DNA of 64,000 nucleotides, taken from positions 682,001 to 746,000 of the forward strand of contig NZ_LZDD01000001.1 of assembly GCF_001885095.1 (NCBI RefSeq), in the 5' to 3' direction. How positions within the stretch are numbered: the first letter of the stretch is position 1; each line of letters begins with the position of its first letter. Under the pieces are notes generated by a model. It was given only the letters and a program-made list of their open reading frames with translations. It was not told the DNA's origin and made no database searches. Shown here piece by piece: positions 1 to 9,489 of this stretch. This DNA comes from Streptococcus bovimastitidis (GTDB lineage Bacteria > Bacillota > Bacilli > Lactobacillales > Streptococcaceae). Position numbers and translations under genes: made by a program.

Positions 1-185
1 CTAATAGACAGGCTTACCTAGATTTCCGTCAAGTCATCTCGGTTACTGAATACGAAAACATCTTCTACCAAGAGGCTGAATTGGATCGAGAAGGAAATGC
101 TACTTTTGAGACTTATTTGACTGGAGATTACGCTTTAAGAACTATCCAAGAACACCAAAGGATTTATGAAAAAAATGACAAGTAA
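1..185 (+). CDS. mvaS: Hydroxymethylglutaryl-CoA synthase, C-terminal end (partial)
   Basis: The frame starting at base 3 reads without a stop for 60 codons and ends in TAA at 183-185; the rest of the gene lies outside the window. The tail (…AYLDFRQVISVTEYENIF…) resembles the C-terminal end of bacterial HMG-CoA synthase, which condenses acetyl-CoA with acetoacetyl-CoA as the first committed step of the mevalonate route. It overlaps the start of mvaA by 20 bases, so the two are translationally coupled and give HMG-CoA directly to the next enzyme. Identity rests on the short tail plus the strong context. Confidence 0.85.
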   Translation, partial: NRQAYLDFRQVISVTEYENIFYQEAELDREGNATFETYLTGDYALRTIQEHQRIYEKNDK

Positions 186-1452
186 ATCGATTAATTGGTC
201 TGGCTTCTATAAAAAGAGTCCGGCTGATCGCATTGCTCTGCTTAAAGAGCATGGTCTCTTAGACCAGTCTGCCCTAGCAAACTTAGAGCAAGAAAACTTA
301 TTATCCCTGGATACAGCTAATCAAATGGCTGAAAATGTTTTGGGCCGGCTTGCCCTCCCATTTAGCCTTGTCCCAGATTTTTTAATCAATGGCAAAACCT
401 ACCAATTACCCCTAGTGACTGAAGAACCCTCTGTTATAGCGGCTGCTTCTTTTGCAGGTAAAATTATTAAACGCTCGGGTGGCTTCAAGGCGCAAGTCCT
501 CAATCGTCAAATGATTGGTCAAGTTGCCCTTTATGATGTACCTGATAAAAATATGGCCAATCAAGCCATTATCGCGGCCAAGGATGAGCTTTTGGAAATG
601 GCTAACCAAGCCTACCCTTCTATTGTAAAACGTGGCGGTGGCGCTCGCGATTTAACAACTAGTATTAAAGAGGAATTCCTAATTGTCTATATGACAGTTG
701 ATACCCAGGAAGCAATGGGAGCAAATATGGTTAACACAATGTTGGAAGCCATTGCCCCAAAACTTGAGCAACTTTCTCTTGGTAATAAGTTAATGGCCAT
801 TCTCTCTAACTATGCCACAGAGTCTTTGGTCCAGGCAGAGTGTCAGGTTGATTTACGCTACCTCAGTCGAGATAAATCAGAAGCCTTAGAATTAGCTAAG
901 AAAATGGTACTAGCCAGTCAATTTGCTCAAATTGACCCTTACCGGGCAGCTACTCATAATAAAGGAATCTTTAATGGTATCGACGCTCTGGTTATTGCTA
1001 GCGGTAATGACTGGCGAGCCATTGAAGCAGGTGGTCACGCCTATGCTGCTAAAGGTGGTGCTTACCGGGGTCTTAGTACTTGGACCTTGGATAGTAAAAA
1101 CCAAGTCATCAAGGGACAGTTGACTATGCCTATGCCAATTGCCACCAAAGGTGGGTCAATCGGTCTCAACCCAAGTGTCCAAATCGCACATGATTTGCTG
1201 GGCTGGCCTGAGGCTAGAGAATTAGCTCAAATCATTGTCAGTCTTGGTTTAGCACAAAACTTCGCTGCTTTAAAAGCTTTAACTAACACAGGAATTCAAG
1301 CAGGACACATGAAGCTGCAAGCCAAATCACTTGCCCTCCTTGCAGGAGCAAGCGAAAAGGAACTTGCTAGCCTGATGCCAGAATTACTTAAGGTGAAGCC
1401 TTTAAATCTAGAAAATACGCAAAAATTATTAGAAAATCTTCGTCAAAAATAA
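166..1452 (+). CDS. mvaA: Hydroxymethylglutaryl-CoA reductase (class II, bacterial)
   Basis: 428 residues, the normal size for the soluble class II bacterial enzyme that reduces HMG-CoA to mevalonate. Visible motifs are the Glu-containing EEPSVIAAAS segment near residue 86, the EAMGANMVNT cofactor/substrate loop near residue 180, the NKGIFNGI lysine segment near residue 265, and the catalytic His381 in GIQAGHMKLQ. There is no membrane segment. The ATG at 166 lies inside mvaS behind AAAGGA; a second in-frame ATG three codons later is possible. It ends before a shared terminator that separates it from the converging lower mevalonate genes. Confidence 0.96.
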   Translation: MKKMTSKSINWSGFYKKSPADRIALLKEHGLLDQSALANLEQENLLSLDTANQMAENVLGRLALPFSLVPDFLINGKTYQLPLVTEEPSVIAAASFAGKIIKRSGGFKAQVLNRQMIGQVALYDVPDKNMANQAIIAAKDELLEMANQAYPSIVKRGGGARDLTTSIKEEFLIVYMTVDTQEAMGANMVNTMLEAIAPKLEQLSLGNKLMAILSNYATESLVQAECQVDLRYLSRDKSEALELAKKMVLASQFAQIDPYRAATHNKGIFNGIDALVIASGNDWRAIEAGGHAYAAKGGAYRGLSTWTLDSKNQVIKGQLTMPMPIATKGGSIGLNPSVQIAHDLLGWPEARELAQIIVSLGLAQNFAALKALTNTGIQAGHMKLQAKSLALLAGASEKELASLMPELLKVKPLNLENTQKLLENLRQK

Positions 1453-1521
1453 TTAGTAATGATAAGAAAGCTTGGTCAAAAACAAATAGTAATTATTCAA
1501 AAAGTTTTCTAAAAAATAAGC

Positions 1522-1558
1522 AAAAGCCCTGAAAGAATAACTCTTTCAAGGCTTTTTT
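1522..1558. terminator. Bidirectional terminator between mvaA and fni
   Basis: Inverted repeat with arms AAAAGCC-TGAAAGA and TCTTTCA-AGGCTTTT around a short loop. It is followed by a T-run on plus and, reading minus, by TTTTGCTTATTTTTT. It sits between the convergent mvaA and fni genes and can serve both. Confidence 0.85.
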
Positions 1559-1572
1559 AATGCTCAAAAAAT

Positions 1573-3560
<1,988 letters not shown>

Positions 3561-3568
<8 letters not shown>

Positions 3569-4505
3569 TTGGTAATTCCTTTGTTTTTGAGACAATTATC
3601 TTATAATCTTGAGCGAAAAGATTTGCAAGCTCCTCCAAATCCTGCTCCAAGCAGAGAACCTTGACATTTGGGCCAGCATCCATAGTGAAATAGCATTGAT
3701 ATCCCTGCGACCGTAATTCCTTGACCTTAGACATGGCTTGATAGGATGCATCCGTCAAGTATGAGAAAGAGGGTGTTGACGTCTTAGTCGTCTCATGCAT
3801 GGCAAGGGCATTTTCTTCCGTTAATAAACCAACTTTTTCAAAATCATTAGCTTTCAAATGGTTTAACATTTCTTGATAATCAATTTCTGATTTCGCAATC
3901 CAATGGTCAAATGTCGTTGATGTCTGACGACAAAGTTTCATACCATCGCGACTGGAAATCGGTTTGCGTTCATCATTTAAAACAAGCATAATCATAGCTA
4001 ATTTTAAATCAGTTTCTACTTTATAGATAGCGCCACTGTTTTTGTCCCAAGCTGATAAGGGACCAAAGAAAGAGCGTGATGCAGAACCTGAAGCAAACTT
4101 AGCTTTTTGAGCTAATTCACTTTGTGTGAGTCCTGTTTCAAAGAATTGGTCACAAGCCTTGACCAATGCGGATAAGCCACTTGAGCTAGAGGATAAACCT
4201 GCTGCGGTGGGCATATTGTTGCGGGTACGGACTTGGACAAATTGATTCTTGTCAGTTCGAAATTGGTCAATGATGGACGTGATTTTGGCATGCTCTGCAT
4301 CATTTTGCAATTGGTCATCGATATAAAAGAGATCCCTGTCAGCTCCATCTGGTAACTGCTCTAGTTGGGTTTCGGTATACATATTTTCTAAGGTGAGGGA
4401 AATACTGCTGGTTGAAGGAATCATTTTTTCCTGATCTTCTTTTCCCCAATACTTAATAATGGCAATATTGGCGTAGGATATCACACTTACAGTTTTTGGA
4501 TCCAC
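3561..4505 (-). CDS. mvaD: Diphosphomevalonate decarboxylase
   Basis: 314 residues, the normal family size. It converts mevalonate diphosphate to isopentenyl diphosphate with ATP. The N-terminal SYANIAIIKYWGK motif is diagnostic, followed by the ATP loop PTAAGLSSSSSGLSA near residue 105 and the C-terminal TMDAGPNVKVL motif. Start is GTG at 4505, nested in the mvaK1 3' end (19 base overlap); the MDP N-terminus agrees with my memory of streptococcal homologues. Third gene product in the mvaK1-D-K2-fni series. Confidence 0.95.
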
Positions 4506-5365
4506 GTGTTTACGGCCCCTTCTTCTAATAATTTTTCACTAATGGCTTGCGCTTCTTTTTGACTGTCGGTTAAGGCGATAATGCAACCGCCTAGGCCACC
4601 GCCGGACATCTTGGCACCAATGGCCTTGTTAGCTAAAGCCACTTCTACTAAGTGGTCAGCTTCTTGGATACTAACACCAATAGCCTTAAGCTCTTGATGG
4701 GCTTGACTCATGGCTTGTCCAATGGTTTGGATATCTTTTTGAGTAATAGCTTCTTGTACTATTTCAGCTAATCTACCTAGATTAGCTAAATGTGGCAGGT
4801 TGCTTTCTTCGTGTTTGGCTACTTTATTGACTGCTTCACGGGTGTGGCCATGAATACCTGTATCAGCAATAATCAGGAAAGCATTCAGATCTACAGAAAA
4901 ACTTTTGAAGCCGACATTACGGATAAAAGTAATGGCTTGATCACTCAAGCAGGTTTTTGCGTCAAGACCACTTGGATTTGTATGGGCTATTATCTCTGCT
5001 TTATTGACTAATATTTCTAATTCTTTATCACTTAAAGGCTGGTCGAAATAGTCAAAAACTGCTCGAATAGCTGCGATGGAAACTGCTGCAGAGGAACCCA
5101 TGCCACGTTTTTGGGGTACTTGAGAAATAATCTCATAAGAAATGGGTTTGTCTTTAATATGCAAATAGTCTAATGCTGAATAGATTGCTGTTGAAAGGGT
5201 ATCATAAAAATCAAATTTTAATTTTTCTTTAGCTTCTTTAATCAGACAAGTAACTTCGATATCTTTTAAAGGGAGTGCAATAGCTGGAAAACCATATACG
5301 ACGGAATGTTCTCCCATCAAAATGATTTTACTATGTGCCTTCCCAATGCCTATTTTTTCTGTCAT
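4487..5365 (-). CDS. mvaK1: Mevalonate kinase
   Basis: 292-residue GHMP kinase that phosphorylates mevalonate. Motif 1 GKAHSKIILMGEHSVVYG is at the N-terminus, the ATP loop KRGMGSSAAVSIAA is near residue 90, a catalytic Asp lies in NPSGLDAKTC near residue 132, and the C-terminal motif KMSGGGLGGCI is present. It is first in the lower mevalonate operon and overlaps mvaD. No convincing Shine-Dalgarno is visible before the ATG (GATATAGATTAATTTATG), which is odd for an operon head; no other start within the motif-containing frame fits better. Confidence 0.95.
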   Translation of the reverse strand: MTEKIGIGKAHSKIILMGEHSVVYGFPAIALPLKDIEVTCLIKEAKEKLKFDFYDTLSTAIYSALDYLHIKDKPISYEIISQVPQKRGMGSSAAVSIAAIRAVFDYFDQPLSDKELEILVNKAEIIAHTNPSGLDAKTCLSDQAITFIRNVGFKSFSVDLNAFLIIADTGIHGHTREAVNKVAKHEESNLPHLANLGRLAEIVQEAITQKDIQTIGQAMSQAHQELKAIGVSIQEADHLVEVALANKAIGAKMSGGGLGGCIIALTDSQKEAQAISEKLLEEGAVNTWIQKL

Positions 5366-5551
5366 AAATTAATCTATATCATTCTAATGTATTTTTCTCT
5401 TACCTTACTATTTTACACTAAATACAAGGAAATTGCGATATTGAGCCTTCTTTTACAAGCTACTTACAGAAAAATAATTGAAATCTTCATTTTAGTCAAG
5501 ACCCAATCCTAATGTCTTCGTTAAGACTTGCTTCAAGCAACAAAATTCAAC

Positions 5552-5588
5552 ATCCTAAAAAACTGGGACAAGCCCAGCTTTTTAGGAT
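5552..5588. terminator. Terminator after the first ABC exporter operon
   Basis: Long perfect-looking inverted repeat: ATCCTAAAAAACTGGG, loop ACAAG, CCCAGCTTTTTAGGAT, flanked by A/T runs on both sides. It overlaps the stop codon of the minus-strand ABC gene. Confidence 0.85.
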
Positions 5589-7327
5589 ACTTTCTCTTGG
5601 ATTCGAAACATCTGAGCATAAATGCCATTAGCCTCTAGAAGCGAATGGTGATTGCCCCTTTCAAGGATTCGTCCTTGATCCAGAACTAAAATTTGGTCAG
5701 CATTTTGAATAGTAGATAAGCGATGGGCAATGATAAAGGTGGTTCTCCCTTTTTTCAAAACTTCCATTGCCTGCTGAATGATTTCTTCGGTTTCTGTATC
5801 AATATGTGAAGTCGCTTCATCTAAAATTAAGATTTTCGGATTGGCAATTAGTGTTCTTGCGAAAGCAATTAATTGTCGTTCACCACTTGAAAAGGAAGCT
5901 CCTTTTTCAAAAACAGGTTCATAAATGCCTTTCTCTAATTTATCTAAGAGACTTTTTGCACCTACTTGAATAAGAGCATCTACTATTTCTTGATCCGAAT
6001 AAGACTGATTTCCCATTGTAATATTGGATGCAATTGTTCCAGAAAAGAGATAGGGATCCTGTAAGACAATACCCATTTGTGCTCGAAGGCTTTCTCGTGA
6101 AAAATCTTTGATTACCTGTTGGTCAACCAAAATCTCACCTTCTTGAGGATCATAAAAGCGATAAAGTAAGTTCATAATTGAGGATTTGCCAGAACCAGTA
6201 TGTCCGACTAAGGCCACCGTTTCACCTTTTTTTGCTTCAATCGAAATATCATTCAGGACATAATGCTCCTGATCATAAGCAAAAGAAACATGATTGAAAA
6301 CTACATTACCTTCAGATACTATAATTGCTTCACTGTTTTCAATTTCCCTTTCTTGATTAAGCAAGTCTAGGAATCGTTTCCCAGTTGCATGTGACCTCTG
6401 GATATTAGGGAGTTGACGGACCATCATCCCCATTAAATCAAAAAGTCTGGTTAGGTAATTTAGATAGACAAAAAGCATACCTACAGTTATCGATGACTGT
6501 CCTTCAAGAAATTGGCAACCAATAAAGGCTAAAATTCCAGAAATAATAGTGTATTTAACGAACTCCGTTAACGTCCATGAAGCCAATGAATCCGCCAAGA
6601 TGATTTGGGTATCAGCCTCTCTCATCTTACTAATTTCTTGGTCAAAAGCATCAAGAACCTTTTCCTCTTGATGGTATAGTTGAATAATGGAAACACCGTT
6701 CATGGTTTCATTAACCTGTGTATTAACCGAGCTTCTAGCTTGGTAAAAATCTTTCATTGCTTGGTCAGTTAACTTTTTATAGAGCATCTGAATAGCATAA
6801 AAAATCGGTAGTATAAACAATAAAAGCAAACCTGAAACAAAGTCAAGATAAATTAAGATACCATAAATGACCAGAACTTGAACCAGACAAATGATTAATT
6901 GAGAAAGCAGATTATCATAAAATTGATTTCTCAATGTCTCGGTATCGTTAACAATACGTGTAGCTATTTTTCCTGCGGGTTTATGATCAAAATAAGAAAT
7001 AGGTAAATTTTGCATGGTTTCAAATGCCTGATTGCGCAGTCTTTCCACAATAAGATTGGAAGCCTTGATCAAGGATTTGAAAGAGTAATAACGAAAAATA
7101 GATGTCAAAAAAATTAAGGCTAGATAGAGATAAACTAAGTGATAAAATGAGCTTAAATGCTCTTGTTTACCATTTGCAAGAGGTGTTAAAAATTGGTCAA
7201 TCATTCTTTGTAAAAGTAAGGGGCCATATTGACCGGCAACTGTCGCTAACAAAAGTAGAAATATCCCTATCCAAAAAGGCTTTCTTCCCGATTTGATTTG
7301 TGCAAGTAAGGATTTAAAAACGGGCAT
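5582..7327 (-). CDS. Heterodimeric ABC exporter, subunit with intact catalytic Glu
   Basis: 581 residues: six-helix exporter membrane domain (about residues 15-310) then an ATPase domain with Walker A GHTGSGKSS, Walker B ILILDEATSHID and H-loop IIAHRLST. The ABC signature reads FSSGERQ, not LSGGQ. With its partner upstream this makes an asymmetric pair with one consensus and one degenerate ATP site, as in PatA/PatB, LmrCD and BmrCD multidrug exporters. Start ATG 7327 follows AAGGAGGACTAAA; the frame is open 17 codons further up, inside the partner gene. Substrate unknown; drug or peptide export is an inference. Confidence 0.9.
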   Translation of the reverse strand: MPVFKSLLAQIKSGRKPFWIGIFLLLLATVAGQYGPLLLQRMIDQFLTPLANGKQEHLSSFYHLVYLYLALIFLTSIFRYYSFKSLIKASNLIVERLRNQAFETMQNLPISYFDHKPAGKIATRIVNDTETLRNQFYDNLLSQLIICLVQVLVIYGILIYLDFVSGLLLLFILPIFYAIQMLYKKLTDQAMKDFYQARSSVNTQVNETMNGVSIIQLYHQEEKVLDAFDQEISKMREADTQIILADSLASWTLTEFVKYTIISGILAFIGCQFLEGQSSITVGMLFVYLNYLTRLFDLMGMMVRQLPNIQRSHATGKRFLDLLNQEREIENSEAIIVSEGNVVFNHVSFAYDQEHYVLNDISIEAKKGETVALVGHTGSGKSSIMNLLYRFYDPQEGEILVDQQVIKDFSRESLRAQMGIVLQDPYLFSGTIASNITMGNQSYSDQEIVDALIQVGAKSLLDKLEKGIYEPVFEKGASFSSGERQLIAFARTLIANPKILILDEATSHIDTETEEIIQQAMEVLKKGRTTFIIAHRLSTIQNADQILVLDQGRILERGNHHSLLEANGIYAQMFRIQEKVS

Positions 7328-7328
7328 T

Positions 7329-9050
7329 TTAGTCCTCCTTTCCTTCTTGTTTGAGGTATTGTTGATAGTACCAGCCACCTAATTGATAAAGTTCTTCTGG
7401 ACGACCTTCCTCAACAATACGTCCATTCTCTAAAACAATAACCCAATCAGCATGTTGAATGGCTGAAAGGCGATGACTGACAATGACTGTGGTTTTTCCA
7501 TGTCTTTTTTCTTGGATATTGGCTATAATGGCTGCTTCTGTTTTAGCATCGACTGCTGATAAAGAATCGTCTAAAATGAGCAAATCTGGCTCTGCTAAAA
7601 AGGCTCTGGCGATTGAGATTCGTTGTTTCTGACCACCGGAAATGGATAGTCCCCGTTCACCAATCTCGGTTTCTAAGCCCTGCGATAAGTGCTGCAAATC
7701 ATCTTTAAAAGCCGCTGTCTCAATGGCCTCCAGAATCTGATCTTTTCCGGCTTGGCTATTCCCCATAGCAATATTTTCCCAAACCGTTTTTGAAAAAAGA
7801 ATATGCTCTTGAGGGACGTAGCCAATTTTTGCCTCTATCTCTTTGCGCTGATAGTCCAAAATATCACGACCGTTTATCTGGAAAGTCCCACTTCCCTTAG
7901 AATATTGACGAAGAAATTGGCGGACTAAAGTCGTTTTACCTGAACCTGTTTTACCGATAATACCCAAGGTCTGACCTCGATTCAAGCTGATATTAAGTTC
8001 TTTAAGGGTATCTTGTTGGTTCTTAGGGTACCTGAAAGAATAAGCTTTCATCTCAATTGAGTCGACTTGGGTCAGCCTGTATGTGCCGTCAGTCTCCATG
8101 TCATCACTAGTTGTAATCAACTCATTCAGTTTTCCAAAAGAGGTATTACCTGTTTGATAAACCAGAATAAAATCAGCCAACATGCTGAAAGGTTCAATTA
8201 ATGACACCAGATACAGTTGTAAGGCGATAACTTGACCTAAGGTCACACTATGATTTTGTAAAAATGAGATACCAGTGACTAATACCAGTATGGTGCTTAA
8301 GGCGATTATACTTGAATAGACTGGAAAATAGAGTCCACGTATTGTTGCAATTTGATTCCACTTTTCAGCTATTGCTGCCGTTTTCCCTTGAAATTCTTTT
8401 GCCAGGTAATCTTTTTTGCTGTAGGCTCGCATAACACGGATGCCTTCAACGGTTTCCAAAACTTGATCACTTAAATTGGAAATTGACTCTCTGGCTTCTT
8501 CTACAAGTAGTTCTTGTTTTTTTGTCATGAAATATGTCATAAATACTCCGAAAAGAATTGGTATCATGCCAATTAAAGTCATTTGCCAGGAAATGAGAAA
8601 CATGGTAGGAATAATAAAAGCGAACATGCCACCGGCATATAAGATAATCATTAAGCCATAACCGATAAAATCCATTAAGGCTTCGACGTCAGTTGAAAAA
8701 CGCGTCATCATATCACCAGAACGAAATTTATCGTAATAAGGCGTCCGCATAAAGACTAATTTTTTAAAAGCACGCTGTTGTAATTCACATTTAAAAGCTA
8801 CAGCTTCTTGAAAAAGTTTTAAATGCCATAAATAGGCTGTTCCATAAGAAATAATTGTTGCTAGAAGCAAGACAAAGATATGGTTCCATAAGGAAGTCTG
8901 ACTAAGGTCATCTTTACTCATCAAATCAACCATACTTTGAATAACTTTAGTTGGAATAATTAAACTGGCATCATAAATTAACAAGGAAATGGCAACCAGT
9001 AAGTAGACAACTTTCTTTGCTTTAATATGTTCTAAAATTAAAGATAGCAT
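7329..9050 (-). CDS. Heterodimeric ABC exporter, subunit with degenerate Walker B
   Basis: 573 residues, exporter membrane domain (about 1-310) and ATPase domain. Walker A is GKTGSGKTT and the signature is a good ISGGQKQR, but the Walker B end is LLILDDSLSAVD: the catalytic Glu is replaced by Asp. This is the typical non-catalytic half of heterodimeric type IV exporters and complements the next gene, whose start is one base after this stop. ATG 9050 follows AAAAGGAGGGGCAG. A leader peptide and terminator lie just upstream, so expression is probably controlled by attenuation. Similar in type to PatA/BmrC; the exact orthologue is not certain. Confidence 0.9.
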   Translation of the reverse strand: MLSLILEHIKAKKVVYLLVAISLLIYDASLIIPTKVIQSMVDLMSKDDLSQTSLWNHIFVLLLATIISYGTAYLWHLKLFQEAVAFKCELQQRAFKKLVFMRTPYYDKFRSGDMMTRFSTDVEALMDFIGYGLMIILYAGGMFAFIIPTMFLISWQMTLIGMIPILFGVFMTYFMTKKQELLVEEARESISNLSDQVLETVEGIRVMRAYSKKDYLAKEFQGKTAAIAEKWNQIATIRGLYFPVYSSIIALSTILVLVTGISFLQNHSVTLGQVIALQLYLVSLIEPFSMLADFILVYQTGNTSFGKLNELITTSDDMETDGTYRLTQVDSIEMKAYSFRYPKNQQDTLKELNISLNRGQTLGIIGKTGSGKTTLVRQFLRQYSKGSGTFQINGRDILDYQRKEIEAKIGYVPQEHILFSKTVWENIAMGNSQAGKDQILEAIETAAFKDDLQHLSQGLETEIGERGLSISGGQKQRISIARAFLAEPDLLILDDSLSAVDAKTEAAIIANIQEKRHGKTTVIVSHRLSAIQHADWVIVLENGRIVEEGRPEELYQLGGWYYQQYLKQEGKED

Positions 9051-9102
9051 CTGCCCCTCCTTTTATGGTTAGTATTACTAAATTATTGAGTATTTTGAGA
9101 CA

Positions 9103-9142
9103 CAAAAAGCCCGCAATAAGAAATTCCTTCCTACCGCGGGCT
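9103..9142 (-). terminator. Attenuator terminator in the leader of the ABC exporter operon
   Basis: Reading minus, AGCCCGC (9142-9136) pairs with GCGGGCT (9114-9108), with an inner AAGGAATTTCTT near-palindrome in the loop, followed by TTTTTG. It lies between the leader ORF and the exporter gene, 50 bases before the ATG, so it must be read through for the exporter to be transcribed. Confidence 0.85.
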
Positions 9143-9167
9143 CTAATATTAGTTACACTAAAGTAAA

Positions 9168-9230
9168 CTAACTTTTTTGGTTAGAAAGGAGTCTATAAAA
9201 AATGTTTTGAGTCATATCAATTTTTAACAT
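9168..9230 (-). CDS. 20-residue leader peptide of the ABC exporter operon
   Basis: Short ORF too small for normal gene calls: ATG 9230, stop TAG 9170-9168, product MLKIDMTQNIFYRLLSNQKS. It has a strong Shine-Dalgarno (AAGAAAGGAG, ten bases before the ATG) and a good promoter 35 bases upstream, so it should be translated. Its last codons (CTC CTT TCT AAC C, 9191-9179) are complementary to the GGTAGGAAGGA stretch (9135-9125) beside the terminator's first arm, and its stop codon lies in another hairpin. This architecture resembles the BmrB leader of B. subtilis bmrCD, where ribosome stalling by antibiotics allows readthrough. Function here is inferred, not shown. Confidence 0.65.
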   Translation of the reverse strand: MLKIDMTQNIFYRLLSNQKS

Positions 9231-9264
9231 TTTTATTTTTCTCCTTTCTTTTAATATGATTTTC

Positions 9265-9293
9265 ATATTAGCATAAGTATTCATAAAAAGCAA
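9265..9293 (-). promoter_or_regulatory. Promoter of the leader peptide and ABC exporter
   Basis: On minus: TTGCTT (9293-9288), 17-base spacer, TAATAT (9270-9265). It is placed correctly for the leader ORF. The whole 9051-9489 gap is thereby accounted for: this leader and promoter on minus and the 5'-nucleotidase promoter on plus, with small palindromes between them. Confidence 0.65.
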
Positions 9294-9422
9294 GCTGATT
9301 TTAAAAATATTTCGCGAACATTATATCGAATTTTTGCGATAATATTGGTTATTCACAAAATGAAACCCCTTTACAGTATTTTTACAAATTTTTCGTTCAC
9401 TTTTTATGCAATATTCCTTGTT

Positions 9423-9451
9423 TTGTTTATTAAAAGATAGTAAACTAATTA
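9423..9451 (+). promoter_or_regulatory. Probable promoter of the surface 5'-nucleotidase
   Basis: TTGTTT (9423-9428), 17-base spacer, TAATTA (9446-9451), about 40 bases before the ATG. The -10 is only fair; an alternative -35 four bases upstream is possible. Confidence 0.4.
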
Positions 9452-9489
9452 TGCAACATATTATATTTCTTTAGGAGATTTGGAGTTTT

